Assembly (NCBI GenBank): GCA_040882605.1
Contig: JBBEAY010000061.1
Span: forward strand, 16,834 to 80,833
DNA from: JAOUEA01 sp040882605
GTDB taxonomy: Bacteria > Actinomycetota > UBA4738 > HRBIN12
Reading direction: 5' to 3'
DNA: 64,000 bases
Below the pieces are notes generated by a model. The model was not told where the DNA came from and did not search any database. It saw only the letters and a program-made list of their open reading frames with translations. This document shows, piece by piece, positions 24,788 through 34,171 of this stretch (the stretch's first letter is position 1; every line of letters starts with the position of its first letter). The translations under genes and the position numbers were made by a program.

Positions 24788-25725
24788 TGGCCACGACCAG
24801 AGGCACCGCGACACACCTGCTGCTCGATGTGTCGAGCCTCGCCTACCGCGCGTACTTCGCGCTGAAGGACTCGGTGCGCGCTCCCGACGGACGCCCGATG
24901 GGCGCCGTGCACGGCTACCTCGGCATGGTGACGCGCCTCGTCGCGACTCGGCGCCCCGACTCGGTCGTGCACGTGTATGACCACGATTGGCGGCCGATGG
25001 CGCGAACCCTGCTCTACGCCGGATACAAGGCCGACCGTCCCCCCGAGCCCGACGACCTCACGCCCCAGTTCGTGCTGCTGCGCGGCGTGCTCGAGGCGAC
25101 CGGCGCCACCCAGGCCCACGCCCCCGACTGGGAAGCCGAGGACGCGATCGGAGGTATCTGCGCCCGCGGCAAGCCCACGGATCGCTTCGAGATCGTGAGC
25201 GGAGATCGCGATCTGCTGCAGCTCGTGCACGACCCCGATGTGCGGCTGCTGTACACCCTGCGAGGCGTGAGCGAGCTGCGCGAGTTCGACGAGGCGACTG
25301 TGCTCGAGCACTACGGCGTGCCCGCATCTCGCTACGCGGAATTCGCGATCCTGCGCGGCGACCCTTCCGACGCGCTGCCGGGCGTTCGAGGGGTCGGTGA
25401 GAAGACCGCCCGAGCGCTCGTACGAACCTACCCCGACATCGACGCGATGCTCGCCGACTCGGCGGGTGGCCGGCCTGCGCCCGGCCCTCTGAAAGGCTCG
25501 CCGGCGCTGCGGTCCCGGCTGCTCGACGCCGCCGACTACCTTGGCGCGATGCGCCAGCTCGTGCCGATCAAGACCGATGCTCCGCTCGAAGTCTGGGCGG
25601 GAACGCGCGACGACGAAGTCGCGGAGGGGCTGGCAGAGACGAACGGGCTGCGAGGGCCCATGCAGCGCCTCCGTGCAGCTCTCGACGGCATCGGGACGAG
25701 CGCAAGCGGTTCCGGCGGTGACTAG
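24787..25725 (+). CDS. 5'-3' exonuclease / flap endonuclease (PolA N-domain type)
   Basis: A 312-residue stand-alone homologue of the 5'-nuclease domain of DNA polymerase I. Metal-binding acidic residues are seen in LLLDVSSLAYRAYFAL, DWEAEDAIGGI and VSGDRDLLQLV, and a helix-hairpin-helix DNA-binding loop in LPGVRGVGEKTARALVRTYP. It processes flaps and primers or repair intermediates. It is translationally coupled to the AlkA-type glycosylase. Many actinobacteria carry such a protein in addition to full-length PolA. The last 30 residues are low-complexity. Confidence 0.92.
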   Translation: MATTRGTATHLLLDVSSLAYRAYFALKDSVRAPDGRPMGAVHGYLGMVTRLVATRRPDSVVHVYDHDWRPMARTLLYAGYKADRPPEPDDLTPQFVLLRGVLEATGATQAHAPDWEAEDAIGGICARGKPTDRFEIVSGDRDLLQLVHDPDVRLLYTLRGVSELREFDEATVLEHYGVPASRYAEFAILRGDPSDALPGVRGVGEKTARALVRTYPDIDAMLADSAGGRPAPGPLKGSPALRSRLLDAADYLGAMRQLVPIKTDAPLEVWAGTRDDEVAEGLAETNGLRGPMQRLRAALDGIGTSASGSGGD

Positions 25726-25738
25726 CCTCAGGCGGCGA

Positions 25739-28465
25739 TCACCGGCCGAGGCCGGCGTCCTTGTCGAACTTGTCGCCCTTCTTCCGCGCAGCGGTCTGGG
25801 CAAGTCGTGAGCGGAGGCTGAGGGCTGCCCTTGTGCCCTCGCCCTCCCCAACGCCCGGCTCGTCATCACCCGGCGTCGCCCCGAGGCCGGATAACGACTC
25901 GATCTGAGCGTATGCGTGACGCATCCGGCTGGACATGTTGTCCAGCTCGTCTTCGAGGCGCGCGATCTCGTCCACGAGATCCTGGGTGCCCGGGGTCGAG
26001 GAAGCATGGCCTCGTTCCGCATGGCCCGGTTCCGAGCCCGTGGCGCGTTGCACGGCGTCGACCGCCTCGGCGCGCGCGCGCTCGATGGCGGCCGTCGCCT
26101 CAGCCCTGGCCGCCGCGATCTCCGCCTCGGCGCGCTCTTCCGTGGAGTGGGCGCGGAGCTCTGCCTCGGCGGCTTCGGTCTTGAATGCCGACGCCGACGC
26201 CGTGGCCTCAGCCAGCCTCACCTCGAGCTCGTGGGCACCCCGCTCCACGTCGGAGGCGAGGGAATCGGCCGCCTCGAACCGCTCGGCGGCTGCCAGCTCG
26301 GCCTCCTGCGCGCGCACAGTTGCGACTTCCTTCTTCGCCCGAGCCTCCTCGGAATCGGCCTCGGCTTCACGCACACGAACCTCTGCCTGGCGCAGTGCAT
26401 CGTCGACGCCGGCGGCCAGGCGTTCAGCCTCCTCGGCACGGGCGACAGCGGCCGCGGCGCCCGCGCGTGCCGACTCGGCCGCGATCGAAGCGTCGTCCGC
26501 GCGTCTTCCTGCGGCGGCGACCTTCTCGTCCGCAGCGCGGACCCGGCCTTCGGATTCGGCCAGCGACGCCTCGAGGTCGGCGAGGCGCCCCCGGACCTCC
26601 GCACGGTCGGCCTCGATCCGCTCACGAGCCTCCGCCCGAGCCGTTTCGACCAGCTTCGCGGAATCGGCGCGGGTCGTCTCGACGAGCTTCGCGGATCGGT
26701 TGCGGACGGCCTCGAGCTCAGTCGTGAGCTCCTCGCGCCGGCGCTGCTCACGGTGGGTGAGCGTCTGCTGCTCAACGAGATCGGTGGCGACCGACTTTGC
26801 GCGGGCGTCCGCGTCCGATGCTCGAGCCTCGACCTCGGCGATGCGCACTTCGAGAGCGACCGCGCGCGAACTCTCGCGTTCGGCTTCGTTTCGAGATGCC
26901 TCAACGACCCGCTCGAGCTCGGCCGCGGATCCGTTCGCCGTGAGCAGTTGCCCCTCGAGCTGCGCGACCAGCCCTTCGACGCTGCCCTTCTCACCGAGCG
27001 CGCTTTCCAGGCGGGCCTCCGCTTCGGAGGCGCGAGACTCCAGTTGAACGGCGCCGGTCTCCAGTTGGGAAGCGCGACTCTCTGCTTGATCTGCGCGCGA
27101 TCGTTCAGCCTCCGTCTGGTCGGTCATCGCCGAGAGCGTCCGTTCGAGATCCGCCTTCGCAACGCGCTCCTTGTCGAGCGACGCCTCGAGGGTGGCGATC
27201 TGCTGCTGGATGTCCGCGGCTTCGCTCACGGCTTCGGCGAGCCGCGACTCGGCTTCAGCGAAGCGGGCGTCGGTGTCGGTGTCCTTCGAGGCTTCAGCGG
27301 CGGCCAGCTCACGGGCCTCTGCGGCCGCCTCTTCCGCGGCCGCGGCTCGGCGCTCTACTTCTGCCGCCTGCTGCTCCGCGGCCCCGGCTCGCTGCTCGGC
27401 GTCCGCGATGGCCGCCCGATCTCGCTGGGCGCCGGCCTCAGCCGCACGCAGCCCGTCGGCAAGATCGGCGGCCCGAGCGTTCGCCTCGCCCGCCGCCTGC
27501 TCGGCTTCAGCTCGGGCTGCGTCGCTGCTCGCCAGATCGTGCTCGAGCGACTCGATGCGGGCCAGCGCCTCGGCGTTCGGCACGCCGGCACTCGCTTCGG
27601 CGGCCGCCGCGCGCAGTCGCTCCATCTCGTCCTGGGCGAGCTCGAGACCAGCTTCCACGTGCGCCGCCCGCACAGCGGCGTCCCGTTCCCGCTCCTGCGC
27701 TTCGTGGGCTCGGCGTTCGATCTCGACGACACGCTCTTCGGCGGCCCTCGTGCGTTCCTCTGCTCTGATCAGGCCCTCGTCGGCCTGGGTCCGCTGTTCG
27801 GCGAGCGCGCGCTCGCGACCGGGCGTGATGAAGCCGCCAGTGCGCGCCCCCGATCCCGGCAGCGAAGCGATCACCACGAATAGCAACGACACTGCCGCTC
27901 CGACAGCACCCGCGACGCGCAGCAGCGACCACGGTGAGCCCGCGCCCGTCGCGATGCGTTCGTACCCCTGGTCGACCTCGACCGCGCCGAGCGAGCGGTC
28001 CTGACCGAGCCGCAGAGGCACGAAGGTCGCGAACACCTGGGCATCGCTCGATCGCACCGAGTCGATCCTGCCGCCTCGTGTCGCCGCGTACACCGAGTCG
28101 AGGTCGGCACTCACGGCGTCGGGCTCGTCGGCGGCGTCGGTCGAGAAGAGCAGGTCCCCCGAGGGCGACCACACTCGAACGCGGAAGGCGGTCCCATCGG
28201 CCAGCACACCGCGTTGCAGGCGCGAGAGCAGATCGCTGGTGGCGTCCCCACCGATCGCACCCGAGACATCGCCGGGCGCGAGCACCGACGCCACGCCTGC
28301 GTTCGCGAGACCCTTCGCTGTGATCTGCGCCTGAACTTCAGCTTCCTCGAGCGCTCGGGCGCCCAGGAACATCGCGCCGATCGCGAGCGCAAGGCAGACC
28401 AGCAACAGGGTGACGAACGTGCGTCGTCCCCTTCGGATCGCATTCAACGCGCGGCCACCACTCAC
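25739..28465 (-). CDS. Bitopic membrane sensor-like protein with a ~600-residue coiled coil
   Basis: No family recognised. From the proposed GTG the protein is about 908 residues: short basic cytoplasmic start, TM1 (FVTLLLVCLALAIGAMFLGA), an outside domain of about 150 residues resembling single-Cache sensors (GLANAGVASVL..., VRVWSPSGDLLFSTD), TM2 (about 180-200), then an almost unbroken Ala/Glu/Arg heptad coiled coil to about residue 840 and a basic tail. No HAMP, kinase, cyclase or chemotaxis domain follows. The frame is open upstream past the start of the divergent SGNH gene, so an earlier start is possible. It could be a cytoskeletal or polar-organising scaffold (inference only). Confidence 0.75.
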   Translation of the reverse strand: MSGGRALNAIRRGRRTFVTLLLVCLALAIGAMFLGARALEEAEVQAQITAKGLANAGVASVLAPGDVSGAIGGDATSDLLSRLQRGVLADGTAFRVRVWSPSGDLLFSTDAADEPDAVSADLDSVYAATRGGRIDSVRSSDAQVFATFVPLRLGQDRSLGAVEVDQGYERIATGAGSPWSLLRVAGAVGAAVSLLFVVIASLPGSGARTGGFITPGRERALAEQRTQADEGLIRAEERTRAAEERVVEIERRAHEAQERERDAAVRAAHVEAGLELAQDEMERLRAAAAEASAGVPNAEALARIESLEHDLASSDAARAEAEQAAGEANARAADLADGLRAAEAGAQRDRAAIADAEQRAGAAEQQAAEVERRAAAAEEAAAEARELAAAEASKDTDTDARFAEAESRLAEAVSEAADIQQQIATLEASLDKERVAKADLERTLSAMTDQTEAERSRADQAESRASQLETGAVQLESRASEAEARLESALGEKGSVEGLVAQLEGQLLTANGSAAELERVVEASRNEAERESSRAVALEVRIAEVEARASDADARAKSVATDLVEQQTLTHREQRRREELTTELEAVRNRSAKLVETTRADSAKLVETARAEARERIEADRAEVRGRLADLEASLAESEGRVRAADEKVAAAGRRADDASIAAESARAGAAAAVARAEEAERLAAGVDDALRQAEVRVREAEADSEEARAKKEVATVRAQEAELAAAERFEAADSLASDVERGAHELEVRLAEATASASAFKTEAAEAELRAHSTEERAEAEIAAARAEATAAIERARAEAVDAVQRATGSEPGHAERGHASSTPGTQDLVDEIARLEDELDNMSSRMRHAYAQIESLSGLGATPGDDEPGVGEGEGTRAALSLRSRLAQTAARKKGDKFDKDAGLGR

Positions 28466-28613
28466 GCTCGAGGAACCTCGCCCACTTCCTGATCGCCAGA
28501 ACCTGTCCACCTCCCATCGGCCACTGGGGGGACTCGCCTGAGCGCTGGCGCTCGATCCGGCGCCGCGAGCGTCGTTGCGAGGCCCACTTACGCCCAATAC
28601 GCTCGCCGCTACC

Positions 28614-29546
28614 ATGAGATCGCCCAGATCCGCGCCGCGAGCCCTGATGCTCGCCACGATCACCGTGCTCGCGATCACGTCGGCGGCCTGCGACGACCCG
28701 ACGCCGCAAGGATCGCCCGTGTGCCGGCGCGGCTCCCCCAGGATATCCGTCTTCCAGGGGCCAGAGGGAGCATGCATCCCACGCAGCCAGATCGTGGGCT
28801 ACCGCTGCGAGAACGCCGACCCTCTCATCATGTTCGACGAAGGAAGCGGGGCCGAGCGACGCTTCCTCGGCGGGGTATTCACGGTCGTGGTGCCGAGACT
28901 GCCCGAGGGAGCCGAGGTCATCGGCGTCGGCGACGGGGCTCAGCTCGTCACCGTGGCGGGGGACGATCGCCGTCTCTACACGGTGCGCGGCTCGTCGATA
29001 TGGCGGTGGCTCGCGCTGCCGCCGGCCTCGCAGCTCGCTCCCGACTTGCCACAAGCGTTCATGCTGGGTGACTCGTTGCTCGACGGCGGCGCGCCTGGAT
29101 TGATCGCGGCGTTGCCCGAGTGGACGATCGAGATCGACGCCTTGCCGGGACGAGGATCGGCCACGGGTGCAGCGATCGCCGAGGCGCGTACGGCCACGGA
29201 TCAGGTAGTCCTGGTGGAGCTCGGCACCAACGACCGAGGCACCGAAGCCTTCGCACAGAATGCCAAGCGCATCGTGTCGGGATTCCGCGAGGCGGCGCTC
29301 GTCCTGTGGCAGACCGTGCAGGGCCCTCCCGACATCGTGGCCGCGCCCGAGATCAATGCGGCGATCGGGACGCTCGCCGGGCGCCGGCCCAACATGGCGA
29401 TCGTGGATTGGGACGCCGGCGTGCCCGAGGAGCTCCTCTTCGACGGCGTGCACCCCGACCCGGACCATCAGGATGCGATGGCCACACTGATCGCGCCGAT
29501 GCTCGAGCGATGGCGAGCAGCCGCGACGCAGCAGCCGAGCTGCTGA
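28614..29546 (+). CDS. Secreted SGNH/GDSL-family hydrolase
   Basis: A 310-residue exported hydrolase. The signal sequence MRSPRSAPRALMLATITVLA ends in TSAAC, which could be a lipobox of weak quality or an ordinary cleavage site. The catalytic domain lies in the C-terminal half: block I MLGDSLLDGG (nucleophile Ser, about residue 153), block III VELGTNDRG and block V FDGVHPDPDHQ with the Asp-His pair. These enzymes remove acyl or acetyl groups from lipids or polysaccharides; the substrate is unknown. The N-terminal 130 residues match nothing I recognise and contain paired cysteines. It is divergent from the coiled-coil gene. Confidence 0.85.
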   Translation: MRSPRSAPRALMLATITVLAITSAACDDPTPQGSPVCRRGSPRISVFQGPEGACIPRSQIVGYRCENADPLIMFDEGSGAERRFLGGVFTVVVPRLPEGAEVIGVGDGAQLVTVAGDDRRLYTVRGSSIWRWLALPPASQLAPDLPQAFMLGDSLLDGGAPGLIAALPEWTIEIDALPGRGSATGAAIAEARTATDQVVLVELGTNDRGTEAFAQNAKRIVSGFREAALVLWQTVQGPPDIVAAPEINAAIGTLAGRRPNMAIVDWDAGVPEELLFDGVHPDPDHQDAMATLIAPMLERWRAAATQQPSC

Positions 29547-29572
29547 CCTGGCGCGGCAAGGCTGACGAGGCT

Positions 29573-29578
29573 ACGGTT
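29573..29578 (+). promoter_or_regulatory. Probable leaderless -10 box of the rhodanese gene
   Basis: TACGGT lies 6-7 nt before the GTG at 29585. Confidence 0.4.
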
Positions 29579-29584
29579 GACGCT

Positions 29585-30028
29585 GTGACAGCACACACCG
29601 CTCAGGGAGGGGATCGTCCCACCACCGGGAGCGCCATCGCTCGGCGCCTCGAACAGGCCCGGTCGAGTCTGGACCGGGTCACAGCGGAGCAGGCGTTCGC
29701 CGAGTGCGAGCTCGGAGCGCTGCTCGTCGACACACGGACGTTCGAGCAGCGGCGCGTGCAGGGCGACGTGCCCGGCGCGCTGTGCATCGACCGCACCGTG
29801 CTCGAGTGGCGCCTCGACCCGACCGGCCCATGGTGCATCGCCGAAGTCGAAGGCCCCGAGGCCCGCATCATCGTGATGTGTCGTCAGGGCTACAGCTCGA
29901 GCCTCGCGGCGGTCTCGCTGCAGGCCATCGGGCTCCCTCGAGCGACCGACATCATCGGCGGCTTCGAGGCCTGGCGCGACGCCGGGCTCCCTGTGAAGCC
30001 GTTCGTGGATCCCGGCGACCCCGGATAG
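29585..30028 (+). CDS. Single-domain rhodanese-like protein
   Basis: A 147-residue rhodanese homology domain. The active-site loop is IVMCRQGYSSSLAA with a catalytic cysteine that could carry a persulphide; GALLVDTR and HIP-like GDVPGALCI precede it and IIGGFEAWRDAGLPV closes the fold. The longer upstream frame has no homology, so the GTG at 29585 is chosen. It may act as a sulphurtransferase or as a phosphatase-like regulator; the six-residue loop fits sulphurtransferases. It converges with the EamA transporter. Confidence 0.85.
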   Translation: MTAHTAQGGDRPTTGSAIARRLEQARSSLDRVTAEQAFAECELGALLVDTRTFEQRRVQGDVPGALCIDRTVLEWRLDPTGPWCIAEVEGPEARIIVMCRQGYSSSLAAVSLQAIGLPRATDIIGGFEAWRDAGLPVKPFVDPGDPG

Positions 30029-30046
30029 CCGCTTGCAGACTCGCGC

Positions 30047-30982
30047 TCACCCGGCGGGCGGCAACGTCTCCGGCTCAGGGTAGACAGGATCTCGCCGTGC
30101 GGCGCGAACGACGATCGCGGCGGTCGCCACGACGACGACGATACCTCCGAGCGCGGTCAGGGTTGTCAGCCGTTCGTCGAGCACGATCCATGCCGCGACC
30201 GAGCCGATCACCGGCTGCGATTGCAGTAGCAGCGAGCCGAGCCAGGCTTCCACGAACCGGTGCGACCATGCGACCGAGAGATGTCCTAGCAGGCCGGGCA
30301 CGACCGCGATCAGCACGATCCAGCTCCAGTCCGAGGCGTCGGGAGGCCGAAGCGATGTGCGGGTCACGAGCGACATCGCCGTGACCGCGACGGCGGAGAC
30401 CAGCATGACGCTCGCCATGTACTCCATGGCGTGAACCCGCTCCCTCGCCCGCTTCGAGAACAGCCAGTACGCGGTCCAGGTCAACACGCTGAGGCCTGCG
30501 GCAGCATCGCCCACGGGGCTCCAGTTCGGCGAGCCCTGCGATCCGATCGCCACGAGCGCGACCCCCAGGAACGATGAGCCGATCACGATCGCGTCGCGCC
30601 GGTCGAGGGCCTCACCGAACCACCGGACGGCGCCGAGCGTGATGAACACGGGGGCCAGGGCGCCGATGATCGTCGCGTTCGCGACGCTCGTGAGCCGGAA
30701 CGCCGTGAACGTCAAGACGATGTCGAATGCGAAGAACGATCCGCCGAGTGCGGACAGGCGCAGGGTCCTCCAAGTGAGGCGGCGGCCGGTCACCAGAAAG
30801 ATCACCACGTACAGCGCAACGCCGATCCACAGCCGGTAGCTCGCGAACGCCAGCGTCGGCATCTCGATCTGTTTCAGCACCAGCGGCACCAGGCCCCATA
30901 CGACCGTCGTGAACGACAACAGGCCGATACCGATCGTCCTGCGGGACCGCTCCTCAACCGGTGGTGCCGCCGCCGCTGTCAC
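30047..30982 (-). CDS. EamA/DMT-superfamily transporter
   Basis: A 311-residue inner-membrane protein with ten predicted helices in two EamA repeats (first from IGIGLLSFTTVVWGLVPLVL, second from GLSVLTWTAYWLF). Members export amino acids, purines or other metabolites; the cargo cannot be told from sequence. The frame extends 60 codons upstream, but that part is not EamA-like. The GTG at 30982 gives normal family length and has TACCGT exactly 6 nt before it on the minus strand, which supports it as a leaderless start. Confidence 0.88.
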   Translation of the reverse strand: MTAAAAPPVEERSRRTIGIGLLSFTTVVWGLVPLVLKQIEMPTLAFASYRLWIGVALYVVIFLVTGRRLTWRTLRLSALGGSFFAFDIVLTFTAFRLTSVANATIIGALAPVFITLGAVRWFGEALDRRDAIVIGSSFLGVALVAIGSQGSPNWSPVGDAAAGLSVLTWTAYWLFSKRARERVHAMEYMASVMLVSAVAVTAMSLVTRTSLRPPDASDWSWIVLIAVVPGLLGHLSVAWSHRFVEAWLGSLLLQSQPVIGSVAAWIVLDERLTTLTALGGIVVVVATAAIVVRAARRDPVYPEPETLPPAG

Positions 30983-31324
30983 CGACCGACGGTACAGGAG
31001 CCGCTCTGGGCGCCGCACATGCTGGACGAAGTCGCACACGTGTTGGGCCACCATGCGTTTGGCGATGCATAGGGACGGGGATGTCGCTCGCGGACGCGAG
31101 TAGCGCCACGTTGGTACCGCTGCTGCAATGCATTGCAAGAAGCATCGCTTTAGATCCACGAGCGAGGCTCCCGCGAAATCCAATCGACCGCCGCCGTGAA
31201 CGGAAGGGAGTGGTGGCTGTGCCGTTCGGAGGAAGGTCTCCGCTGCGGCAGGCAGGCGGTCTTCGGATCACAACGGCCGGAAGATCCGGCCACACGAGAA
31301 ACTACAGATCGGAAGGAGTCCGTC

Positions 31325-32704
31325 TTGCAACGAAGCATCCGCAAGAGGGTCGTCGCGGGAGCAGCGTCACTGACGCTCGGCGTGGGATTGTTCGCGGGGC
31401 TCGCCCCCTCGACGGTCATCGCATCGAGCCACCGTGAGGCGCCGCTCACCTCTGCTGACCCTCAGATCGACAACACCGATGTTTATGCGTTCGTCAGTCC
31501 CGACAAGCCCAACACGGTCTCGCTGATCAGCTCCTGGATCCCGTTCGAGGAGCCGGCCGGCGGCCCGAACTTCTACCTCTGGGCCGAGGACACGAACTAC
31601 GACATCAACATCGACAACGACGGGGACGCGCGTCCTGACGTCACCTACCGGTGGCGCTTCAAGACGAAGTACCGCGACCCCAACTCGTTCATCTATAACG
31701 ATGGCGCGGTCACCGGGCTGAACGACGAGAACCTGTTGATCCGCCAGACGTACGACTTGTACCGCATGAAGGGCAACAACCGCAAGCTGCTGCTCAACAA
31801 CGCGCGCGTCGCACCGAGCAACGTCGGCGCCGCGTCGATGCCGAACTACAACGCCGACCTGTTCGACGCTGCGGTGACGACGAGCGGCAGTACCTCGAGC
31901 TGGGTCGGGCAGTCCGACGACCCGTTCTTCCTGGACCTGCGCGTGTTCGACCTGCTCTACGGTGGAAACTTCACCGAGGTCGGCGACGACACGTTGGAAG
32001 GCTTCAACGTGAACACGTTCGCGATCCAGGTGCCCAAGAACACGGTTCGCACGAACAGCGAGTCGGTCATCGGTGTCTGGAGCACCGCCTCTCGCGGAAG
32101 CCTGAGGGTCCAGACCAACACGGGCGCCTCGAACTACAGCGGCAATGACGTTCAGGTCTCGCGCCTGGGCATGCCGTTGGTGAACGAGGTTGTCGTTCCG
32201 GTGAGCTTGAAGGACTACTTCAACGCCTCGAAGCCGAAGGACGACGCGCAGTTCAAGCCGGCGGTCAACGACCCCGAGCTGGCACGGTTGATCAACTTCG
32301 TGTACTCGACGGTGGACCTGCCGGACTCGAACCCGAGCAAGGACGGGGTGCAGCGTAAGGACCTCGTTCAGGTGTTCTTGACCGGCGTGCCGGGAGTGAA
32401 CAAGCCGGAAGGCGTGCAAGCATCCGAGATGCTGCGCCTGAACCTCGACATCGATCCGTGCACGAGTGCTTGTTCCACGCTCGGTGTGATCGGCGGAGAC
32501 ACGGCTGGGTTCCCGAACGGTCGTCGTCTCGATGACGACATCGTCGACATCGCGCTCCGCGTGGTCATGGGGGTTCTGCTTACCCCTCACGACGCCGACG
32601 CCGACACCCTCGGCGACGGCGTGGACGCGAACGACCGGCCGTTCCAGGCTGCGTTCCCATACGTCGCGTACCCGACTTCTGGGTCCGACGCGAACCCGCA
32701 CTGA
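31325..32704 (+). CDS. Secreted DUF4331 protein
   Basis: A 459-residue exported protein of the DUF4331 family, function unknown. The TTG start at 31325 is chosen because GGAAGGAG lies 6 nt before it and a clean signal peptide follows (basic KR, hydrophobic core, cleavage near VIASS). The mature protein opens with SSHREAPLTSADPQIDNTD, the family hallmark, and has acidic Ca-binding-like loops such as DNDGDARPD and DADADTLGDGVDAND. It is followed on the same strand by a TPR protein and a NicO transporter, an arrangement that looks like a functional cluster. Confidence 0.88.
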   Translation: MQRSIRKRVVAGAASLTLGVGLFAGLAPSTVIASSHREAPLTSADPQIDNTDVYAFVSPDKPNTVSLISSWIPFEEPAGGPNFYLWAEDTNYDINIDNDGDARPDVTYRWRFKTKYRDPNSFIYNDGAVTGLNDENLLIRQTYDLYRMKGNNRKLLLNNARVAPSNVGAASMPNYNADLFDAAVTTSGSTSSWVGQSDDPFFLDLRVFDLLYGGNFTEVGDDTLEGFNVNTFAIQVPKNTVRTNSESVIGVWSTASRGSLRVQTNTGASNYSGNDVQVSRLGMPLVNEVVVPVSLKDYFNASKPKDDAQFKPAVNDPELARLINFVYSTVDLPDSNPSKDGVQRKDLVQVFLTGVPGVNKPEGVQASEMLRLNLDIDPCTSACSTLGVIGGDTAGFPNGRRLDDDIVDIALRVVMGVLLTPHDADADTLGDGVDANDRPFQAAFPYVAYPTSGSDANPH

Positions 32705-32735
32705 CGCACCAACGAACAGCCGGTCATGAGGCCCG

Positions 32736-32766
32736 GCCGCGCGAGCGGGCGCGGCGGGGGGGGGGG
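32736..32766. repeat. GC hairpin followed by an 11-G tract
   Basis: GCCGCGC-(6 nt)-GCGCGGC forms a 7-bp stem at 32736-32755 and is followed directly by eleven G residues. It lies 31 nt after the DUF4331 stop. It could limit transcription into the TPR gene; the G tract is also a place where length errors in assembly are likely, though it is outside coding sequence. Confidence 0.6.
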
Positions 32767-32818
32767 CCTTCACCGGCCCGGATATCTCGGGCAGGATGGG
32801 GCGCGAGGAGGAGGCCGC

Positions 32819-34171
32819 ATGTCGAGGATGGCGAGGATGGCGACGATCACGTTCATCGCCGCTTCGGTCTTCCTCGCCGGCGGCATCGGCCTTTTCCGGT
32901 CGATCGACTCCGAGCCCGATCTTGCTCCCGTGGCCGCCGCACCGGTCGACCCAAACCTCGTGGTGTCGCCTTCGACTTCCACAGGCTCGTTGTCAGGCAC
33001 GATCTTGGTGTTGCAGCTTCGGGTCGAGGAGGCGCCCGACGACTGGCAGAGCCTCGCGAGCCTGGGGCTTGCCTACGTGCAACAGGCGCGCATCACCGTC
33101 GACCCGAGCTACTACCCGAGGGCCGAGGCAGCATTGGAACGCTCGCTGACGCTGCAGCCCAAGGGAAACGCCGGCGCGCTCGTCGGCATGGCGACGCTCA
33201 ACGCCGCCCGACATGACTTCGAGACGTCGCTCGACTGGGCTGAGCGAGCCCTGGAGCAGAGCCCCGGCAGCGCCGACGCGCTCGGCGTGGTCGGCGACGC
33301 CCAACTGGAGCTCGGCCGTTACGACCAAGCCTTCGACTCCTACCAGCGCATGGTCGACACCCGTCCGGACCTGAGCTCGTACGCGCGCGTCTCGTACGCC
33401 CGGGAGCTTCTGGGCGACTCACGCGGCGCGGTCGGGGCCATGGAAGCCGCGCGCAACGTCGCCGGCACACCTGCCGACATCGCGTGGACGAGCTTCCAGC
33501 TCGGTGAGCTTGCGTTCAACGACGGCCGCATCGACGACTCGGCCGGAGAGTACCGGCGAGGATCGCAGGCCGACGAGACGTTCGTTGCGAACCTGGCGGG
33601 GCTCGCCAAGGTGGCGTGGGCGCGGGGCGACCACGACGAGGCGATCGAGCGGTACGAGCAGGTGGTCACACGGCTGCCGTTGCCCGAGTACGTGATCGCG
33701 CTCGGTGACGCGTACGCGGCGATCGGCGACATCGAGGTCGCGGCTCAGCGGTACGAGATCGTCCGGCTCGAGCAGCAACTGCTCACCTCGAACGGCGTCA
33801 ACACCGATCTCGAGCTGGCGCTGTTCGATGCCGATCACGGACGGCCCGAGGCCGCGTTGCGTGCGGCCCGCGCTGAATGGGAACGTCGCCACAGCGTGCA
33901 CGTCGCCGACGCACTGGCCTGGGCGCTCTACGCCAACGGCCGCTCAGAGGAGGCTCTTCGTTACGCGAAGCACGCGCTCTCGCTCGGCACGCGCAACGCC
34001 TCGTTCCTCTACCACGCCGCTATGATCCGGCTGGCGCTCGGCGATCGCGACGAGGCTCGCGCGCTGCTGGCCGAGGCGATCGACACGAACCCTTACTTCT
34101 CGATCCGATACGCCGAAACGGCGGCCGAGACCCTCGATCGCCTGACGGCGAGCGGCGCCGGGAACGAGTGA
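32819..34171 (+). CDS. TPR-repeat protein with N-terminal membrane anchor
   Basis: A 450-residue protein beginning with a signal anchor (ATITFIAASVFLAGGIGLF) followed by an unstructured stretch and about nine tetratricopeptide helical pairs, for example ADALGVVGDAQLELGRYDQA and LAKVAWARGDHDEAIERYEQ. TPR arrays act as protein-docking scaffolds; here it would face the outside of the membrane. The start at 32819 has a GAGGAGGAGG ribosome-binding site. Its TGA overlaps the ATG of the NicO gene by one base, so the two are translationally coupled. Confidence 0.88.
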   Translation: MSRMARMATITFIAASVFLAGGIGLFRSIDSEPDLAPVAAAPVDPNLVVSPSTSTGSLSGTILVLQLRVEEAPDDWQSLASLGLAYVQQARITVDPSYYPRAEAALERSLTLQPKGNAGALVGMATLNAARHDFETSLDWAERALEQSPGSADALGVVGDAQLELGRYDQAFDSYQRMVDTRPDLSSYARVSYARELLGDSRGAVGAMEAARNVAGTPADIAWTSFQLGELAFNDGRIDDSAGEYRRGSQADETFVANLAGLAKVAWARGDHDEAIERYEQVVTRLPLPEYVIALGDAYAAIGDIEVAAQRYEIVRLEQQLLTSNGVNTDLELALFDADHGRPEAALRAARAEWERRHSVHVADALAWALYANGRSEEALRYAKHALSLGTRNASFLYHAAMIRLALGDRDEARALLAEAIDTNPYFSIRYAETAAETLDRLTASGAGNE

